A stretch of DNA of 64,000 nt from Acanthopleura granulata. Taxonomy: Eukaryota; Mollusca; Polyplacophora; Chitonida; Chitonidae. The first letter of the stretch is position 1. Each line of letters begins with the position of its first letter. The notes under the pieces were generated by a model. It saw only the letters and a program-made list of their open reading frames with translations, had not been told where the DNA came from and ran no database searches. Location of the stretch: assembly GCA_016165875.1 (NCBI GenBank), contig JABBOT010000001.1, positions 43,638,847 through 43,702,846 of the forward strand, given 5' to 3'. Made by a program: the position numbers and the translations under genes. Below are positions 34,752-48,593 of the stretch, in pieces.

Positions 34752-35269
34752 TCTGTACGCGTACAGAACCACTCATAAACCCCCCAATGATCAACAGACC
34801 CTGTTGACACATAACACTAAACTACATCTTTTGAGACAGTCGTTTATGATGTGACACAGGGCTCGGACAGGCACCTGACTTTACAGGGGAGATAACTTTG
34901 GATAAATTTGGTGGAATTATGGGAGAAACTTTGCATTATGGGAATGACACAATTTACCAGGGATGAAAATGGCTCCCAAAATGGTGAAAGCTGCGGTATG
35001 ATAGCCTATGAATGACAGGCTCGAATCATCGGAAGTAGAGAGTGGATTCAGTAGGAAAGTGTAACACAACCTCATCAAACAATGTAGCTTTTATATCCCC
35101 ATCGTTAAACATGATTGTTCGGAAATAACTGCGGGGTTTCGTTCGTGTATCCACATGTGCCTCGCTCGCCGATTATCTGGGAGTCGGACATCATTTGGCC
35201 GGTCAGCCAAGACCTCAGGCCGTGTAGCATCTTTCGCCGTGGTCGTTGACATCATCGGAGGCTGACAAA
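34752..35269. promoter_or_regulatory. Divergent promoter region between TMEM183 and liprin-alpha
   Basis: 518 bp separate the two start codons, which point away from each other. It is richer in CG dinucleotides than its surroundings near the liprin side, has no TATA box close to either start, and contains two AAAATGG motifs (YY1-like) near 34968-34985. Start sites and any further non-coding exon cannot be placed. Confidence 0.6.
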
Positions 35270-35509
35270 ATGATGTGCGACGTGATGCCCACGATATCCG
35301 AAGATGGATCCAACGATAGAGAGCAGCATGGCGCGGGGGACGACGCGAATTTCGAGCAGTTGATGGTTAACATGCTGGATGAGAGGGACAAGCTGATGGA
35401 AAGCCTTCGCGAGGCTCAAGACGCTCTCACAATGACGCAAGTGAAGCTGCAAGATACAGAGAGGGAACGGGACGCACTTCAGAAACAAGTCTCCGCCACA
35501 ACTCCACAG
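35270..35509 (+). CDS. PPFIA: Liprin-alpha, first coding exon (residues 1-80); the gene continues beyond the window
   Basis: The start is ATGATGTGCGACGTGATGCC, giving MMCDVMPTI, the signature N-terminus of the liprin-alpha family (MMCEVMPTI in vertebrates). It is followed by FEQLMVNMLDERDKLMESLR (about residues 28-47) and a heptad-rich coiled coil up to ATTPQ. The donor CCACAG|GTAAGT after codon 80 matches the exon boundary of vertebrate PPFIA genes as I remember it. Liprin-alpha is a presynaptic and focal-adhesion scaffold that binds LAR-type receptor phosphatases, RIM, ELKS and kinesin-3 through its coiled coils and three SAM domains. None of those later parts lie in this window. Which vertebrate paralogue it resembles cannot be told from this exon; a single invertebrate orthologue is expected. 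Confidence 0.95.
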
Positions 35510-38500
35510 GTAAGTGGGAAAGGTTTCTCCTGTGCGCTGCCGGTGCTGTCTGTCACGAGCTGTCAAACCGGCCTGTCTCACGGCCGGCCTGTCACTGACC
35601 CCTGAAAGTGGTTCCACACTTGAAATCTAGGCAGCCATTTTGTATAAATTAATGGGATGAAGTGAACATCACTGCATCCATATAACAGGAATTATCAATA
35701 CATCACCTACTCTCATCTCTATAAGCAAGGTGTGTGCAGGGCCCACAGAGTACTGGAAATGTTGACACATTTTGGGGATAGCCACAAAGAAGCATACAGA
35801 TTCAGGGTGTCCTTAATGAATGGATGTGCTTGGTGCTGGAATGTGCTCTGGATGGGAATGTGCATGTTAGCATCAGTCAGGTGTTCCACACATGTGCTGT
35901 TGTGTGTTGGAAAGTGTGGAGAATTTATTTAGTCACCTGCTAGTCACTGGAGTTTTAACTCACACCACAGGTATTTAATACTTTGTTTTAATAGCCATTG
36001 GAGTGTCTTGGGTTGAACTGGCTGATACATTTAACAGCTCTTCCTGTTCAACAGGAATAATTAACATAGGTCAGATACATGAACTGAGAAAGTAAGAAAT
36101 CTATGAATAAAGAGAAAAAGATAAAAGATATTGAGATATGTGTAGCTTGCCGCTGGCATGTTTGACCAGTAGCATGAACCCAATCTATGCCTATGTGTGT
36201 TTTGAGATCATATTTTTATTATAGGTTGCTAAATTCAGGAGGAGGATTTTCTCATTTACCCTGGCTGCAGATTTAGCAAAAGAAACAGTGGTTTAGATAG
36301 GAAGATAATGGGTGGGCTCAAAATAAATAGTTTCCAAATTAAACTATTTTGGTATTGGTTATAAAAATTATAAAATAATCATTTAAGCGTACATAACTTA
36401 GTGAAGTGTCCACAATTAAACATTGTTCTCCCAGTGCAGTCTGCCATATATTCTTGTTTAATTAATCAAATGAAAGAAGGACGAATTACTAAATATTGTA
36501 ATACAGTTAGAAGTTAGAAGTTACATGGGACAAATGTTAGTGCATTTTTTATGTGGACATGTATAATATATTATATATATATAATATTTGTGTCATACAT
36601 ATGTACTTGGGCAATGGTTAAGGAGGAAATACTGAATTTAGTGTTTGTTAATTTACTCTACAGGGGATGTTATGTACATATAATGATAAATAAGTGCTTT
36701 GCAGTATGCACATAGCAGCTTGAACACCATACATACATGCATAATGTTGCCTATGTGCGGTTCACAAGGACACTCATATTGTTGATAAATTTCATAAATA
36801 TTATTGCAACACCAGGATAAAATCTACCCCAGTAATCAGAAACTTTCTCACTGACAAGAAGCTACCTTTGTTGCCATTAGCCGGCAGATGCATTAAACCA
36901 ATCTCACTCTTTGTCTCTAGCAAAATCCACATAAAATTCACATTTATATGAATAAGTATGATGTATACATGGCCTGGGTGGTGATGATGGTAGTGTTATG
37001 ACATGTTTTGTGTCCTAGTTGGTCACTCAATCAGAAGTACTAAATGCACCTGCACCGCATGTCGTAAACTTGGTAACTGTGTCGTAAGGTGCCATGTTGT
37101 ACCAAAATATATCAGACAGATGTGTAAACATTTAGTTAATACCTACATTACTTCTGTGGCTCCTTTTGAGGTTTATATTCTAGTAAGACATTTTCAGATG
37201 CATTACTGGTAATTGTTACTAGTAAGATGCATTACAAGTAAGTTACAGTGTATTTCTTCACTCATGTACCAGACATTATTGAGTCTGAAAAATAATCGAG
37301 AATACTATAAAGTAAATCAGGGGTGGAATATTTTGGAAAACTTTTTGGCATGCACAGAGAATATTTTTAAGTCAGCATAAGCCCTGTTGTAACTTTATAG
37401 TGAGCTGAAAGCAGCAATCACAAAAAAATATATTTAGAAAGTAGAGTGAGGGGATATGACATTAGTGGACAACTCCCCCATAGTATATAGTCATCTTGTA
37501 GTTGTAAGGACTTGGCCTATCGGTAAACTAAAAGGCGTCACAAGATACTCTGGCTGGGATATCACATCACCAATCAGCTCTTGATATGGTCATGAGAGAG
37601 ACATAGGTGCAATGTATTGAACTTGAGGTTATTTTAAGTGTTAAAAGAAAAGCTTTTTTGGCCCACGTGATGCATTGCTGTGGAACTGAGAACGTCCACA
37701 TAGGTCAGTGCTTATGTGCTCGGCATGAGGCAGAAATTTGTCAAGGCGAGTTTTCAGCAAAAGCAGCATTGGACAGTCATGGCATGAGAATGGGGGAAGA
37801 TTTTGTTGCATGTTTTTCTCTTACTAGGTCGCAAAGCCAGATTTGTTATATAACATTATCAGCAAAGAACCTTTTCAAAATTAGAAAGCCCTGCTATGTT
37901 TGATACACTTTCATGGTTTCTACATTGAGCTAATGCTGTCACCCATACAGGCAGAGGTGAAGATGAAATGGATCGTTGAAAGGAAATGCTGCGCCCTGGC
38001 CAAGTTTATACTTGGCACTGTAATGTTTACAACGCTTTCCTACATGTGATATACAATATAAAAAGTGATGATAGCCTCGGTTTTGATATAGCTAGTGTAT
38101 TGCACTACATGTATTTATGGACTGGTTATCTCCCTTACTATAACCTATGCACTTTGACTAGAAGTGTTAGGCTTTTGGTCACTTATATTTTGTTACTGTG
38201 CAACATGCCATAAATTTCCTTTTCATGTAAAGGTATGTTCTCAGCCTTGGAGGAACATGTGGTTTATGCATGTACAAGTAAAATATGTGTGTTGTAACAT
38301 GTATCTGGGTGTTAAGAACATTACACTAGGTGGTGAGACAGTGAGTAGCCATCAAATAAATGAATAAACATTAGTTGATAAGTCATTCTCTTGGAAACTC
38401 TCATCAGAGAAAACAGCTCTTTATTATTTATACACCATATGATAAAAGTGATATTTTCATTACTTAAATATCACTTTTATTATTACATTTCGATATTACA

Positions 38501-39559
38501 CTCCCAGACTTTGTTATTATGACATTTTAATCTGAGCTCACTGGGATCATGTGGGACAACGTTATAATACAAATCTAGTCAGTTGCTATATTCGTATGTC
38601 ATGCAAGAAGACAAGATGTCATGCTAGACGTCATGTATAAGGTGTCATGTTGTTGGCATTTATATGTAGGTCTTTGAAGGACTACAGCTAAAAACGTTGC
38701 TTTAAATTTCTTTAAATGCTCAAAGTAATGACACTGTTATAATCTAAACTTAGAGGTAAATCTACTCCTACATCAAGACTTTGACCTCTAATGTATTATG
38801 TCACGATTTTGCTACGTCACATGCTTGGTTGCCGTATGTCGGGAACTAGGCCTGGTTTCCGCATGTAAAGATCGTGAGACTGCACGGACCCATGGCAACA
38901 GCTAAAATATTTCACTTTTCCCCTGTCTTGTTGGCAGAAGAGTAATTGTGTCTCTACCTTGATATGCATTGAATAGTTTTTCAACGTGCTTTTCTCTGAG
39001 AACTATGGCTGTCTTGTTGTAGAGAACTCTTGGCGTACAACAAGGCATCTGCGAAGGATGGGGTAGTCATCTTGAATAGTAATGACCTTACGTCAGAAAT
39101 TATTTCTCAAAATGTATAAACTAATAAGTTCTAATAATAACTAATAATTTGGCCATGTTTTCCCATTCCTAATGAAAATATTTTGCTTAGATTTGAAAAC
39201 AAGACCCAGCCCACTTTTGGTTGAAGATGGCCGCTCAATACACACAAGTCTAGATTCGGCCATTCTCGACGTAAACTCAAAGATAGATGACGTGGGTAAC
39301 GATTGGACATAGTTAAAGTATAAATGATGAATAGAATATTACACAGTGGACATTGAATACCATAAATATTGTTCTCGTGAAAGGTTGAAATAACCCACAA
39401 GACGCTTAGCATCTAGAAGGGTTATCATTTCCACCTCTGACTCAAATAGTATATTTGGTATTCAACCTTCACTGTGCAATAAACTCTATGTCTGTTGCAC
39501 TTGTGACTTGTGGTGCTATTTATGTCGTGTTCTTTGTGTTCTTACATGAAGCGTGTAGA

Positions 39560-39815
39560 GGGGGCCTCCGTGGCTCAGTCGATTAGTGTGCTATCGCAGC
39601 ACGATGACCCGAAGCCTCTCATCAATGCGGTCGCTGTGAGTTCAAGTCCAGCTTCCTCTCCAGCCGTAAGTGGGAAGGTCTGACAGCAACCTGCAGATGG
39701 TCGTGGGTTTCCCCAGGGTTCTGCCCAGTTTCCTCCCACTATAATGCTGGACGCTGTCGTAAAAGTGAAATGTTCTTGACTACAGCGTAAAACACCAATC
39801 AAATAAAATAAATAA
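39560..39815 (+). mobile_element. Full-length tRNA-derived SINE with near-perfect target duplication
   Basis: The head is CCGTGGCTCAGTCGATTAGT with GTGAGTTCAAGTCCAGC. The body and AATCAAATAAAATAAATAAA tail are as in 33871-34133. The flanks ATGAAGCGTGTAGA (39546-39559) and ATGAAGCTTGTAGA (39816-39829) differ at one base. Confidence 0.93.
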
Positions 39816-42056
39816 ATGAAGCTTGTAGAACTTCCATCAGTATGATATACACACTGAGCTCATGAGCTATCATTTCACCTGTGACTCAAACAATACTTCT
39901 GATATTCAATCTTCACTGTGTAATATCCTTTATTTGTTGTTCCTGGGTAAGCCACAGGCAAGACATGCTATGGTATCATAATGCAGACGAGAGGGGATCG
40001 GCGTTAACTGGCATGAGAGGCACTGTGACATGTGTTCCACTACCTGTAGTTGTCTGGTGAGGTGTCATCCATCTCATTTAGGGATGCTAGTATAAAGCAG
40101 TGGAAATAGATTCATGAAGTAGGGCTGAGAGTATGTAGGGTTTGTGTGTGTACATGTAGATGTGGCAGGATGGATATATCGTGGACCTATGGACTTATGA
40201 GATAATCTGTTGGTCATCTTCAGATTTTATCAAGACAAATAATGCCTTTGATGTCTTTGATTTCCTGACACAGATAAACATACATCTGTTTACATCTACA
40301 CTTGTTGTGTGTGGATTTTTGCAATGGTTGACATGCTTCCATTGTTCTGTGCACCTGTAAAATATTGATCACAATATCACATCTATGAATCCGCTAACTG
40401 ACAAAGCCTTGACTCTCAGTTTTTTATTACTTTTAATGAATCACACGGTTTGATATCTTTTTTATGACGCTTTATCACAAATGTCATTTGAAAACAGTTG
40501 TCTGATTATTGATATGTAGATGGACAGGCTTTTGTGAAAATGGCTTCAGAATTACACTGTTTGATAGGAGATGAGAGAAAAGATTATTCACATTGTATGG
40601 AAATTTATCTGTGGAAATTGCATGTGCCTGTGTTGTACAGTAGATTGGTTGTACATGTACAGTCATTGGAATGTCACATTGGTGCACATACATGTGGCTC
40701 AGATTAGATCTGTGTGGACAGGAGTGTCTCAGTCAGTGATGCTCTACATGTATACTATTGCATCTAAATATCATATACATGATCATCTGCGTGCCTAATA
40801 CAGATTTGGTGATGAAAATGTGAAACAAAATACTGTTGGCATTATTGACAATAAAATCTTTGTGTTTACATTTCCCTGGTGCAAGAGTTGAAGCGAAAAT
40901 TGAACTGATAGTGATGAGACAGCCAACTGGCCTCTACCCATTATCTGGCCAAACCACTGTACTACTGAACATCAAGATATGTAGGTTACTGGCAGGCTGC
41001 CGCCTGGGAATGATAGCCCAGATATATGTAAATGTTTACAAATTTCCTGCAGTATATGTATGTTACAGTATTTGTCAGACAACAGAGACCATACTTCGAA
41101 GTCATAGATTATTTATGTGACCAACATACATGTAGCAATAGAATAAATACAGTTAGCTGGCCTTCACTTTCAAGCCCTTGGAACATTAAATTGCTTTCAT
41201 GTTGCCATTCAAATTTAGGCCTTTCAGCAGGTTTTTAAGAGACGTTAGCAGTGACCAGCCTTAATGCCACAGTCGTTGCAAAGATAAAGCTAGGCGTAAC
41301 AGGTATCCCAACCTTTGGGTTTTCTTGGAGGGGATTATCAGTCGCAGCAAGATGGTTTTGCTGTCAGGTGTTTGTGGCATTTGAGGGATTATTAGCTAGA
41401 GGCAGTATTTTCTCTCCTATCATTTCATTAACAGTCTCACATATGTGGTGAGGCTGTTGTGGGTGACCCACGTCAGCACAGTTAAGGTTTACCTCATTCA
41501 GGGCCTGTGTGCAGTCCTGGTCTGGGCTGGTGAGGAAGTGGTTTGATAAAACACCAGGCTCTTCTCCCCCTCTAACCAGAACATTATGAGGGCTGCTATG
41601 GCCAAGGGATAACACAGCCAGTACAATGTAATCTCCAGCCTGGAGGGCAAAATTGTCAGGCCAGGCCGTCCTTAAAAATATGCCAGTTGGATGTTACCTG
41701 ATAGGTTCATCAAAATTGTGCCGATGCGAAAGTTTTTTGTGGTCTCCAATTTTTTGTTGCAGATCCAAGAAGAACGTTAACTCTGGCTTGAAAGTTAATT
41801 TCCGTAGCAATTTGTGCAGCCCAAATTTTTCGAAAGTTCTCTTTTCAACTGAAATACTCAAGTTTGTGAAATGCTAGGTGCTCCAAATGCTAGGCTGTAA
41901 ATAGAAGCATCTTGAAATTTTCACATGACCTCTGGTTTGTTCCCCCCTCTGTTATATAAAGTGGGATGGTATTCTTGTCATTTTAACTCGTTTTAAATAT
42001 TTCTCAAAATATAAATTGTGTCAGTTTCACTGAAAATGCTTTATACTTACAGGCAG

Positions 42057-42252
42057 GGGAAAAAAAAATATGGTCGCCAATACTCTATTGGCAAATGGTT
42101 CAAATGCTATGGCATGTAAATATGATAATGTACTTGCAAACATAGAAAACTTTTAATTGACCTACTCGCCACATTGGTGCAAAAAAATGTGTGCTTTCCC
42201 CCAAATTTGTCACCAATGCAAGGGGAAACATTTTCGTGACATGAAATTTCAG
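42057..42252 (+). repeat. Dispersed ~190-bp repeat, copy A
   Basis: AAAAATATGGTCGCCAATAC, GCTATGGCA, ACATTGGTG, then TTTTCGTGACATGAAATTTC. The same order occurs at 43348-43500. Confidence 0.6.
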
Positions 42253-43347
42253 TGATTACATCAGTGAACCGGGTGAATTCTTTCACTGGTCGTTACTTAC
42301 TGGACCCTATGCTGATACCCCTCACGAATATTGTCTTAGGGAAAAAAACGAAAACGTTCAGACTTGCTGAAGATTGGGTTATGCCATGTGATTGTTTTGT
42401 GTATTTAAAAGTTTTTCCCAAGGACAACATACATGAGCTTTAAAAGCAGCGCGCCATCTGATGAGTATGAGATTTAAACATAGTGTAGGTCTGCTACCAG
42501 TTAAATTGCTGCTTCCAAAATTCCATTACGTGCTTACAGGGAATTGTTGTATAAATTGCCAGGTACATGTACATGTAAATTACTTTGTAATACAAGGCTA
42601 ACGACAAATCAAAGTTCACACACTGACAAGTGGATTTCAGTTTTTTGACTTATTCACCAACTAGCTTGGCGAGCTACAATCTGTGTACTCACTGAGTTGG
42701 GAAGTGATGTGGTATATTCACCAACGAAATGGCTCCAAAATAAAAACAAGTAAGCGCAGACACATACATGTAAATATAGATGCCAGTATATTCATGTACT
42801 TTGTGGAGTATAAGATTTCTCTAGTGGCCTATATTACATGTACCTTCACATTTGAGAATCAGGGTCATGTTACAGCCAACAAACATATTTTATGGATGGC
42901 CTCAGGCAAACTGGTTATGCAATACAATACCATATGTGTAGACTGACACATTGTAGGGTGTCCTCTGTGTCTCTCCTGGCCAGAGGGAATTTGCTGTTCC
43001 GGCATAGGGCACTGTGGGGAGTGATGGTCCTCACCCTTTACCCAGACTGCCTTCACCCCCTCATGGCTACATTAAAATCACCTGCCTCCTGTTTTGATTT
43101 GTGGCCTATCCTCTATCTCCCCTAGTTATCATCTGCAGACTTGCCACTGACAGTACCAAAGGCTGACCAGAGAAGAGTTGCTGACATGTTAGTGTGTTAT
43201 GTTCTAAATCCTGCTGCATGAGGTTGAACACCCAGCCAGGTTAGCAGACTGACCTGTCTGAGATGACATCTGTCTTGTTAAATGACATGTAAATGCTAGT
43301 GCTCAGTTTTCTGTCAGGGGTTCTGCCTGTGACATTACATACATAGT

Positions 43348-43500
43348 ACTCAAAAATATGGTCGTCAGTTCTCAATAAATTCAAGTGCTATGGCAAATTT
43401 TGACTGAGTACATTGGTGACAAAAAGATGTAAATCCATTCGTATCTGTAGATACTTATCTGCAGAGATAAGTATTTTCATGATATGAAACTTTCACCAAA
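43348..43500 (+). repeat. Dispersed ~190-bp repeat, copy B
   Basis: AAAAATATGGTCGTCAGTTC, GCTATGGCA, ACATTGGTG, then TTTTCATGATATGAAACTTT, parallel to 42057-42252 with an internal deletion. It also contains a short inverted repeat around CTTATCTGCAGAGATAAG. Confidence 0.6.
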
Positions 43501-46500
43501 AACTCTAAATGACCCTACACGTTGGATGAATCAATCTGAATGTGTCACTGCACAAAATCTACTCCAAAGGTGAAAAATAGTTCTAGTGTGCGAGGTTGTG
43601 CACATGTAGGTGGATGGCAGATACATGTATGTTCCCATACAATGGAACATACACACACATATCACACTGACCTCCTTGCCTTTTTCATTTATTTACTAAA
43701 AGATAAATACATAAGTCCTTGCTTCTGTTGGCACCAGCTTCATGCCCTGTACTGATGACCTATATGTACATTGGTTGTGTGTAATTCCGAGTGGCTGTGT
43801 GTAGGTGTTGCACAGACTGACGGCTGCCTGTAGCCTGTTGACAGCCTGCTGGTGTGTGTATCATGGTACATCTATTGTCATCCCATTTTCACCTGATGCC
43901 ATTAGCTTCCTGTAGGCTCAGGGCACAAGCCCACTTTTCTCCTTCTGCTATTGACCTGGAAACAGTCACGGAGGCCCAGGCTTGGACAGATTAGCCTGCT
44001 CTAGTTGGCTTGTGTGCAGCTACACACACACACACCCATGCGTGCTGCTGGTGGTAGAACCAGTACCAGTAGTATCCTGCTTAAATCTGCTGAACCATAC
44101 TAGTGCAGCCTCACTGAGGCAACCTTTCAAAATTCACAGTCCACTGATTAAGCCATGTGACTCTTGGAAGGAAGTACAGTAGAGGTGTTCATGTAGAGGT
44201 ACTCAAATTTCTTGTCACACTGATTAGGGCAACAAATGTCGGTGATAAGTACTGTCTCCTGATTTATTTTGCCAGTCTGGTGCATGCGAAGGCCAGTGTG
44301 GATTGGTCTGGCTTGTTTTGCTGTCTAGATGCCATACATGGTGGAGAGGAAAGTGATGACACTCACACTTAACTGGTCTCTCTTACATATGTCACGTGGT
44401 ACTAATTTAAATATGTATGTAACGTCCAATCAAAACGCAAAACATCTTTCCAAGATCAGACTTCAGATTCAGGCAAAATGGTTACCCAAATTCTTCAACC
44501 TTTTAAACCACCACTGAAAGCAAGATTTCAGTATTTTCCTACAGCTGGAGAATTGTAGGGTCTAGAGAAATAATTCTCATAGTTTTATGAAGCTTATACC
44601 TATGGTGACACACATAAATTAATTTTGGCTTCACTTTACAATAACTGAACATATACAGTACCCTTTGAAAACGATATCATTGGCTGAAAATGTTGAAGAT
44701 TTACAGTAACTTAAATTTTAGCTTAATGCATGCATAGTACTTCCAGTCAAATAAATCAACACATAAGGAGAGAGTTATCAATGGTTGAGCGTACTCTAAT
44801 GCTAGGATTTGTGTATTAGACTTCTACTTGTACATGAATGTACCCTTGTCTGGCCTACTACATCTACATGTCCAGGTAGCCTACAGCTCTGGGAAACAGA
44901 TGGTACATGTAGCTCAAGTACCCTGCAGCAAGGCATGGGCATGAGATTTGTACATTGTGGTCAAGTGTAATCAGGGGCCACAGGGACATTAGGCCAGTTA
45001 CAGGATGCCCTTTATATGGATGGGGTAGAGGCCAAAGCCTTAAACTCTGCCCCCCCCCCCTCCCTCTTGTACAAATTACTACTCTAGTTCCTATCTTGTC
45101 AGTCTGGGGCCTGGTGTTCTAAAAGCCAGCTTTGTGTCCACACAGTGTAGCATTTCCATGCACACACCTGTATATTCCCTAGTTAATTGCCTCACTTAAC
45201 ACCTCACAGAACTTACCTGGCTGACATCAGAGTTCAGGTCAGCTACATCTTCACACATTACACACCCGCACACTCTTCTCTGACCATCACTCACATTGTC
45301 TTCCTATGATTTGTAATTTGTGGAGTGGGGGAGGTGATGGCAAAGAATGTCAGATAAATGTAGGAAAGTCGCAAACCAAAAATCCAATTTACCATAAACA
45401 TACCGTGAAATACTCAGCAGTCTTTCCAAGGAGCTTGTTGGAAATGAATATGAATATGTTTAGCATATCTGTAAGTTCCACATATATGTACCCCTAGCTA
45501 CAATAGGCTCTTTTAGAAGGGTGTGCTTTGTCCAGCATCTGTTTGTTAACAGATACATGTAGGCTGCGGAAAATGCCACTGAGACTTCTGATTTAGGGAT
45601 CTTGTGCTAGTATTTGTTAAATTGTATTTGTAATATAGGTCTTTTGATATGTAAGTTTTTATTAAATAGGTTCACATTTTAATCTAAAACCTGCTGGTAG
45701 CTTGATAGACATCACTGAATTCAATGTGTATTTTCTCATCTGTACATGTACGTTTATCATTTAAACATTATTTGTCCTGCTTCAACAAAACTTCTGGCAT
45801 ATTTGGTATTTTTCTGGTGAAAAAATCATCATGCTTGTTTATATGGTGTTAAATACAATTATGTAAATGTCTCATCGATAAAAAAAAAATTTAGAGGGAT
45901 ATGATCTACAAAGATTAGCGAAAGTGTCTCCAGATTACATAAATATTTAGACAATGTGACTGTGTGTTGTGTGACACAGTTACTCACTGTAATAGAGCTC
46001 AACCAAGGAATGTTGAGAAGGACTTCAGCAACTTTCTGAGGCCCTGACCCTATTTCATTGTCTTTATCAGTATGAATGTCAACACTCCCGTGTGGATAAA
46101 TGTGTTGTTAAACCTGTGAATGTAGTTGATAGTATCACACCAAGTTGTAGGGGTAGGTGAAGCACTTGGCTAGTAGACTTGATTATGTTTGGTGACTCCA
46201 CCCTGGACTTGGCGACAATCACACATACATGTACCTTGTACATGTAATTGACCTTAATTTGTACAAAAGTCACTCATTTGGCTTGATTCTTAGAGTTCTG
46301 TTTTTCTCAGAAGGGTGTTTTTAGGTTTGTTTGCAGCATGGGATGATTGAGCACAAGAAGTAATATTTCAGTAGCTGAAAATGTCAAATTTTGAGAGCAA
46401 ATGTATTAACTTGTTTGTTTCTGCAAACATTTGCTTGTTTCACATACTAATATTCATATGTGTGAAGACTTAAAACAGCTAGTATTCAGGCACTACTATT

Positions 46501-48446
46501 ATAAAGATGATTTATTCACAGTTGTCAAACAAATTTATGAACATTTTGCATCTCTAGGCTCCCACGATTGACCATTGTTGTACAGTTACACATACAACTT
46601 AGTTATGGTAACTATTTCCGATCTTAGTTGATTTGATTCAACTTTAACTTACTTGAATACACTTGTAACATTTAGTTCTGGATTGTTCTGTACCTCTCAT
46701 ATAGATATACATATGCATACATCGTATATTCCACAAATTGTGAATACTGGTCATATATCATGTAAATAGGCTTGTTCACACACTTCTGGACCTACATGGT
46801 CTAGTCCCCAATCTAGGTTGATTTGAAGTTTGATTGACTGCTTCAAAAAAAGCCAATTTTAGTGCCAAAAATACATGTACACCAAAATTAGCCCCTACAA
46901 CCTTCTAAAATGCATTCCCCTTACCTGGTGCCACAAAGGTACAGATGTGCTCTGCAACACCCACATAAATTGGGGCCTACTTACCTGCGTATTTCACATC
47001 CATTACTTGTGTGGTGGTAAAATGTGACAGTGGTGAGCAAGCCACTTTGAGCCTACCTGTCTCACACTAAACATGACCGAGTGCAGCAGCAGGTGTACTT
47101 AACCTACAATAAGTGGTATACATGAGTTTGTAGTACATGTTAGGGCTGTGAAGTGCTGAGCAGTAGGTGTCTGATGAAGATGTGGTTAAACTAACAGGCG
47201 GGCAGACGAATCTTACATCTATGACCTAGTAATTGATGCCTCATGTTGTATCAGAGGAGGTGGGGGTGGGGATGGGCGGTATCCTGTGGAGGGGGAGAGT
47301 AACAGATGTGGGTGTAGCTGAGAAACTGAATTCTGTAGGAGCCTAATACAGTGCCCAGGTTCTCTGTCTGTCAGGGGACTGGGCCTGTGACCCATCATGT
47401 ACACTGGGGTCCCTGTTTCTTATGTTATCGCACCAAAGCCCTGTGTTCATGTCCATGTATCATCACACACTAGTGAAACTGGCTGGATACACTCTCCTAT
47501 ATTCTGTTGCTTAGCTCTCCTATTTATATACATGTACATGTATGTCAGGTTGTTATTTGAAAAAATGGTGTATGATTGTATTATTGGTGATATCAAGATC
47601 CCACTTTGAATGAGAAACAATTAAAATGTTACTGTGCAATTTTGTCATTTATTGTAAATGAAACCACAAGGCACGTGATATACTGGTTCAGTCTAGGCCT
47701 TGGGTAGATTCCTCTGCTCTCACTGAATTGACAGAAGACAGATAACATGATACCATGATGATAGACATGTAAGCATGCTTATATCAGTGATGCTCAGGAG
47801 GCCGTTCACATAGTCTAACACTCACTGATATCTGTGAATATGTCCTGCCTGTCTTTCCACGTGGGAAAGTTTGCTAGTAGCTTGCTAAATAGCTTGGCTC
47901 TCTGGTTTCCATTAGACATAAAACGGATATACTGTACTGTATTTCATAGAAGCTATATATTCTTGAGTGTGGCATTAAACAAGAGATAAATAAAATTAAT
48001 TTCCACCATTGATGTGATGTGTAAGAATTTATTTACATTGAAAAGGCGTATTATAATTTTATGCTTATAGGTATCACCAGCTATTATTTAGTACGGTTAT
48101 TTGTTGGTTGGAGTTCAAACTACATGTGTACATATGTTGAATTGTACATGAAATTCAAATAATGTAAGTTGTACTATGCCAATGTGCACTTTGGTTGTTA
48201 TTTGGAATGATGTGTATGCAGTGTGAAACTAATTGCCTTAATACAATTTGAAAAACAAAAAATGAGAATTTCTGGAACTGATTTCTGAACACTTTGGTGA
48301 ATAGAAAGGACAACTTTTTGTGCCTAGGCTTCAAGTATGGGGTTATTGTACTTGAAGGGTAAAGTATGGTTGAATTGTTTAATGGCAGTGTTAGTCGTAT
48401 GTGAGTATAAGAAAGCCACGTGCCGGTGTTCTCAGTATTCTGAGGG

Positions 48447-48593
48447 TACAGAGAATACATCGGTGTATGTACATCTTGGTACAGAGAATACATCGGTGTA
48501 TGTACATCTTGGTACAGAGAATACATCGGTGTATGTACATCTTGGTACAGAGAATACATCGGTGTATGTACATCTTGGTACAGAGAATACATG
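48447..48593 (+). repeat. 33-bp minisatellite, 4.4 nearly perfect units
   Basis: The unit is TACAGAGAATACATCGGTGT followed by ATGTACATCTTGG. Units start at 48447, 48480, 48513, 48546 and 48579 (partial). The complete units appear identical, implying recent expansion. The period is divisible by three, so open frames arise on both strands. Confidence 0.95.
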
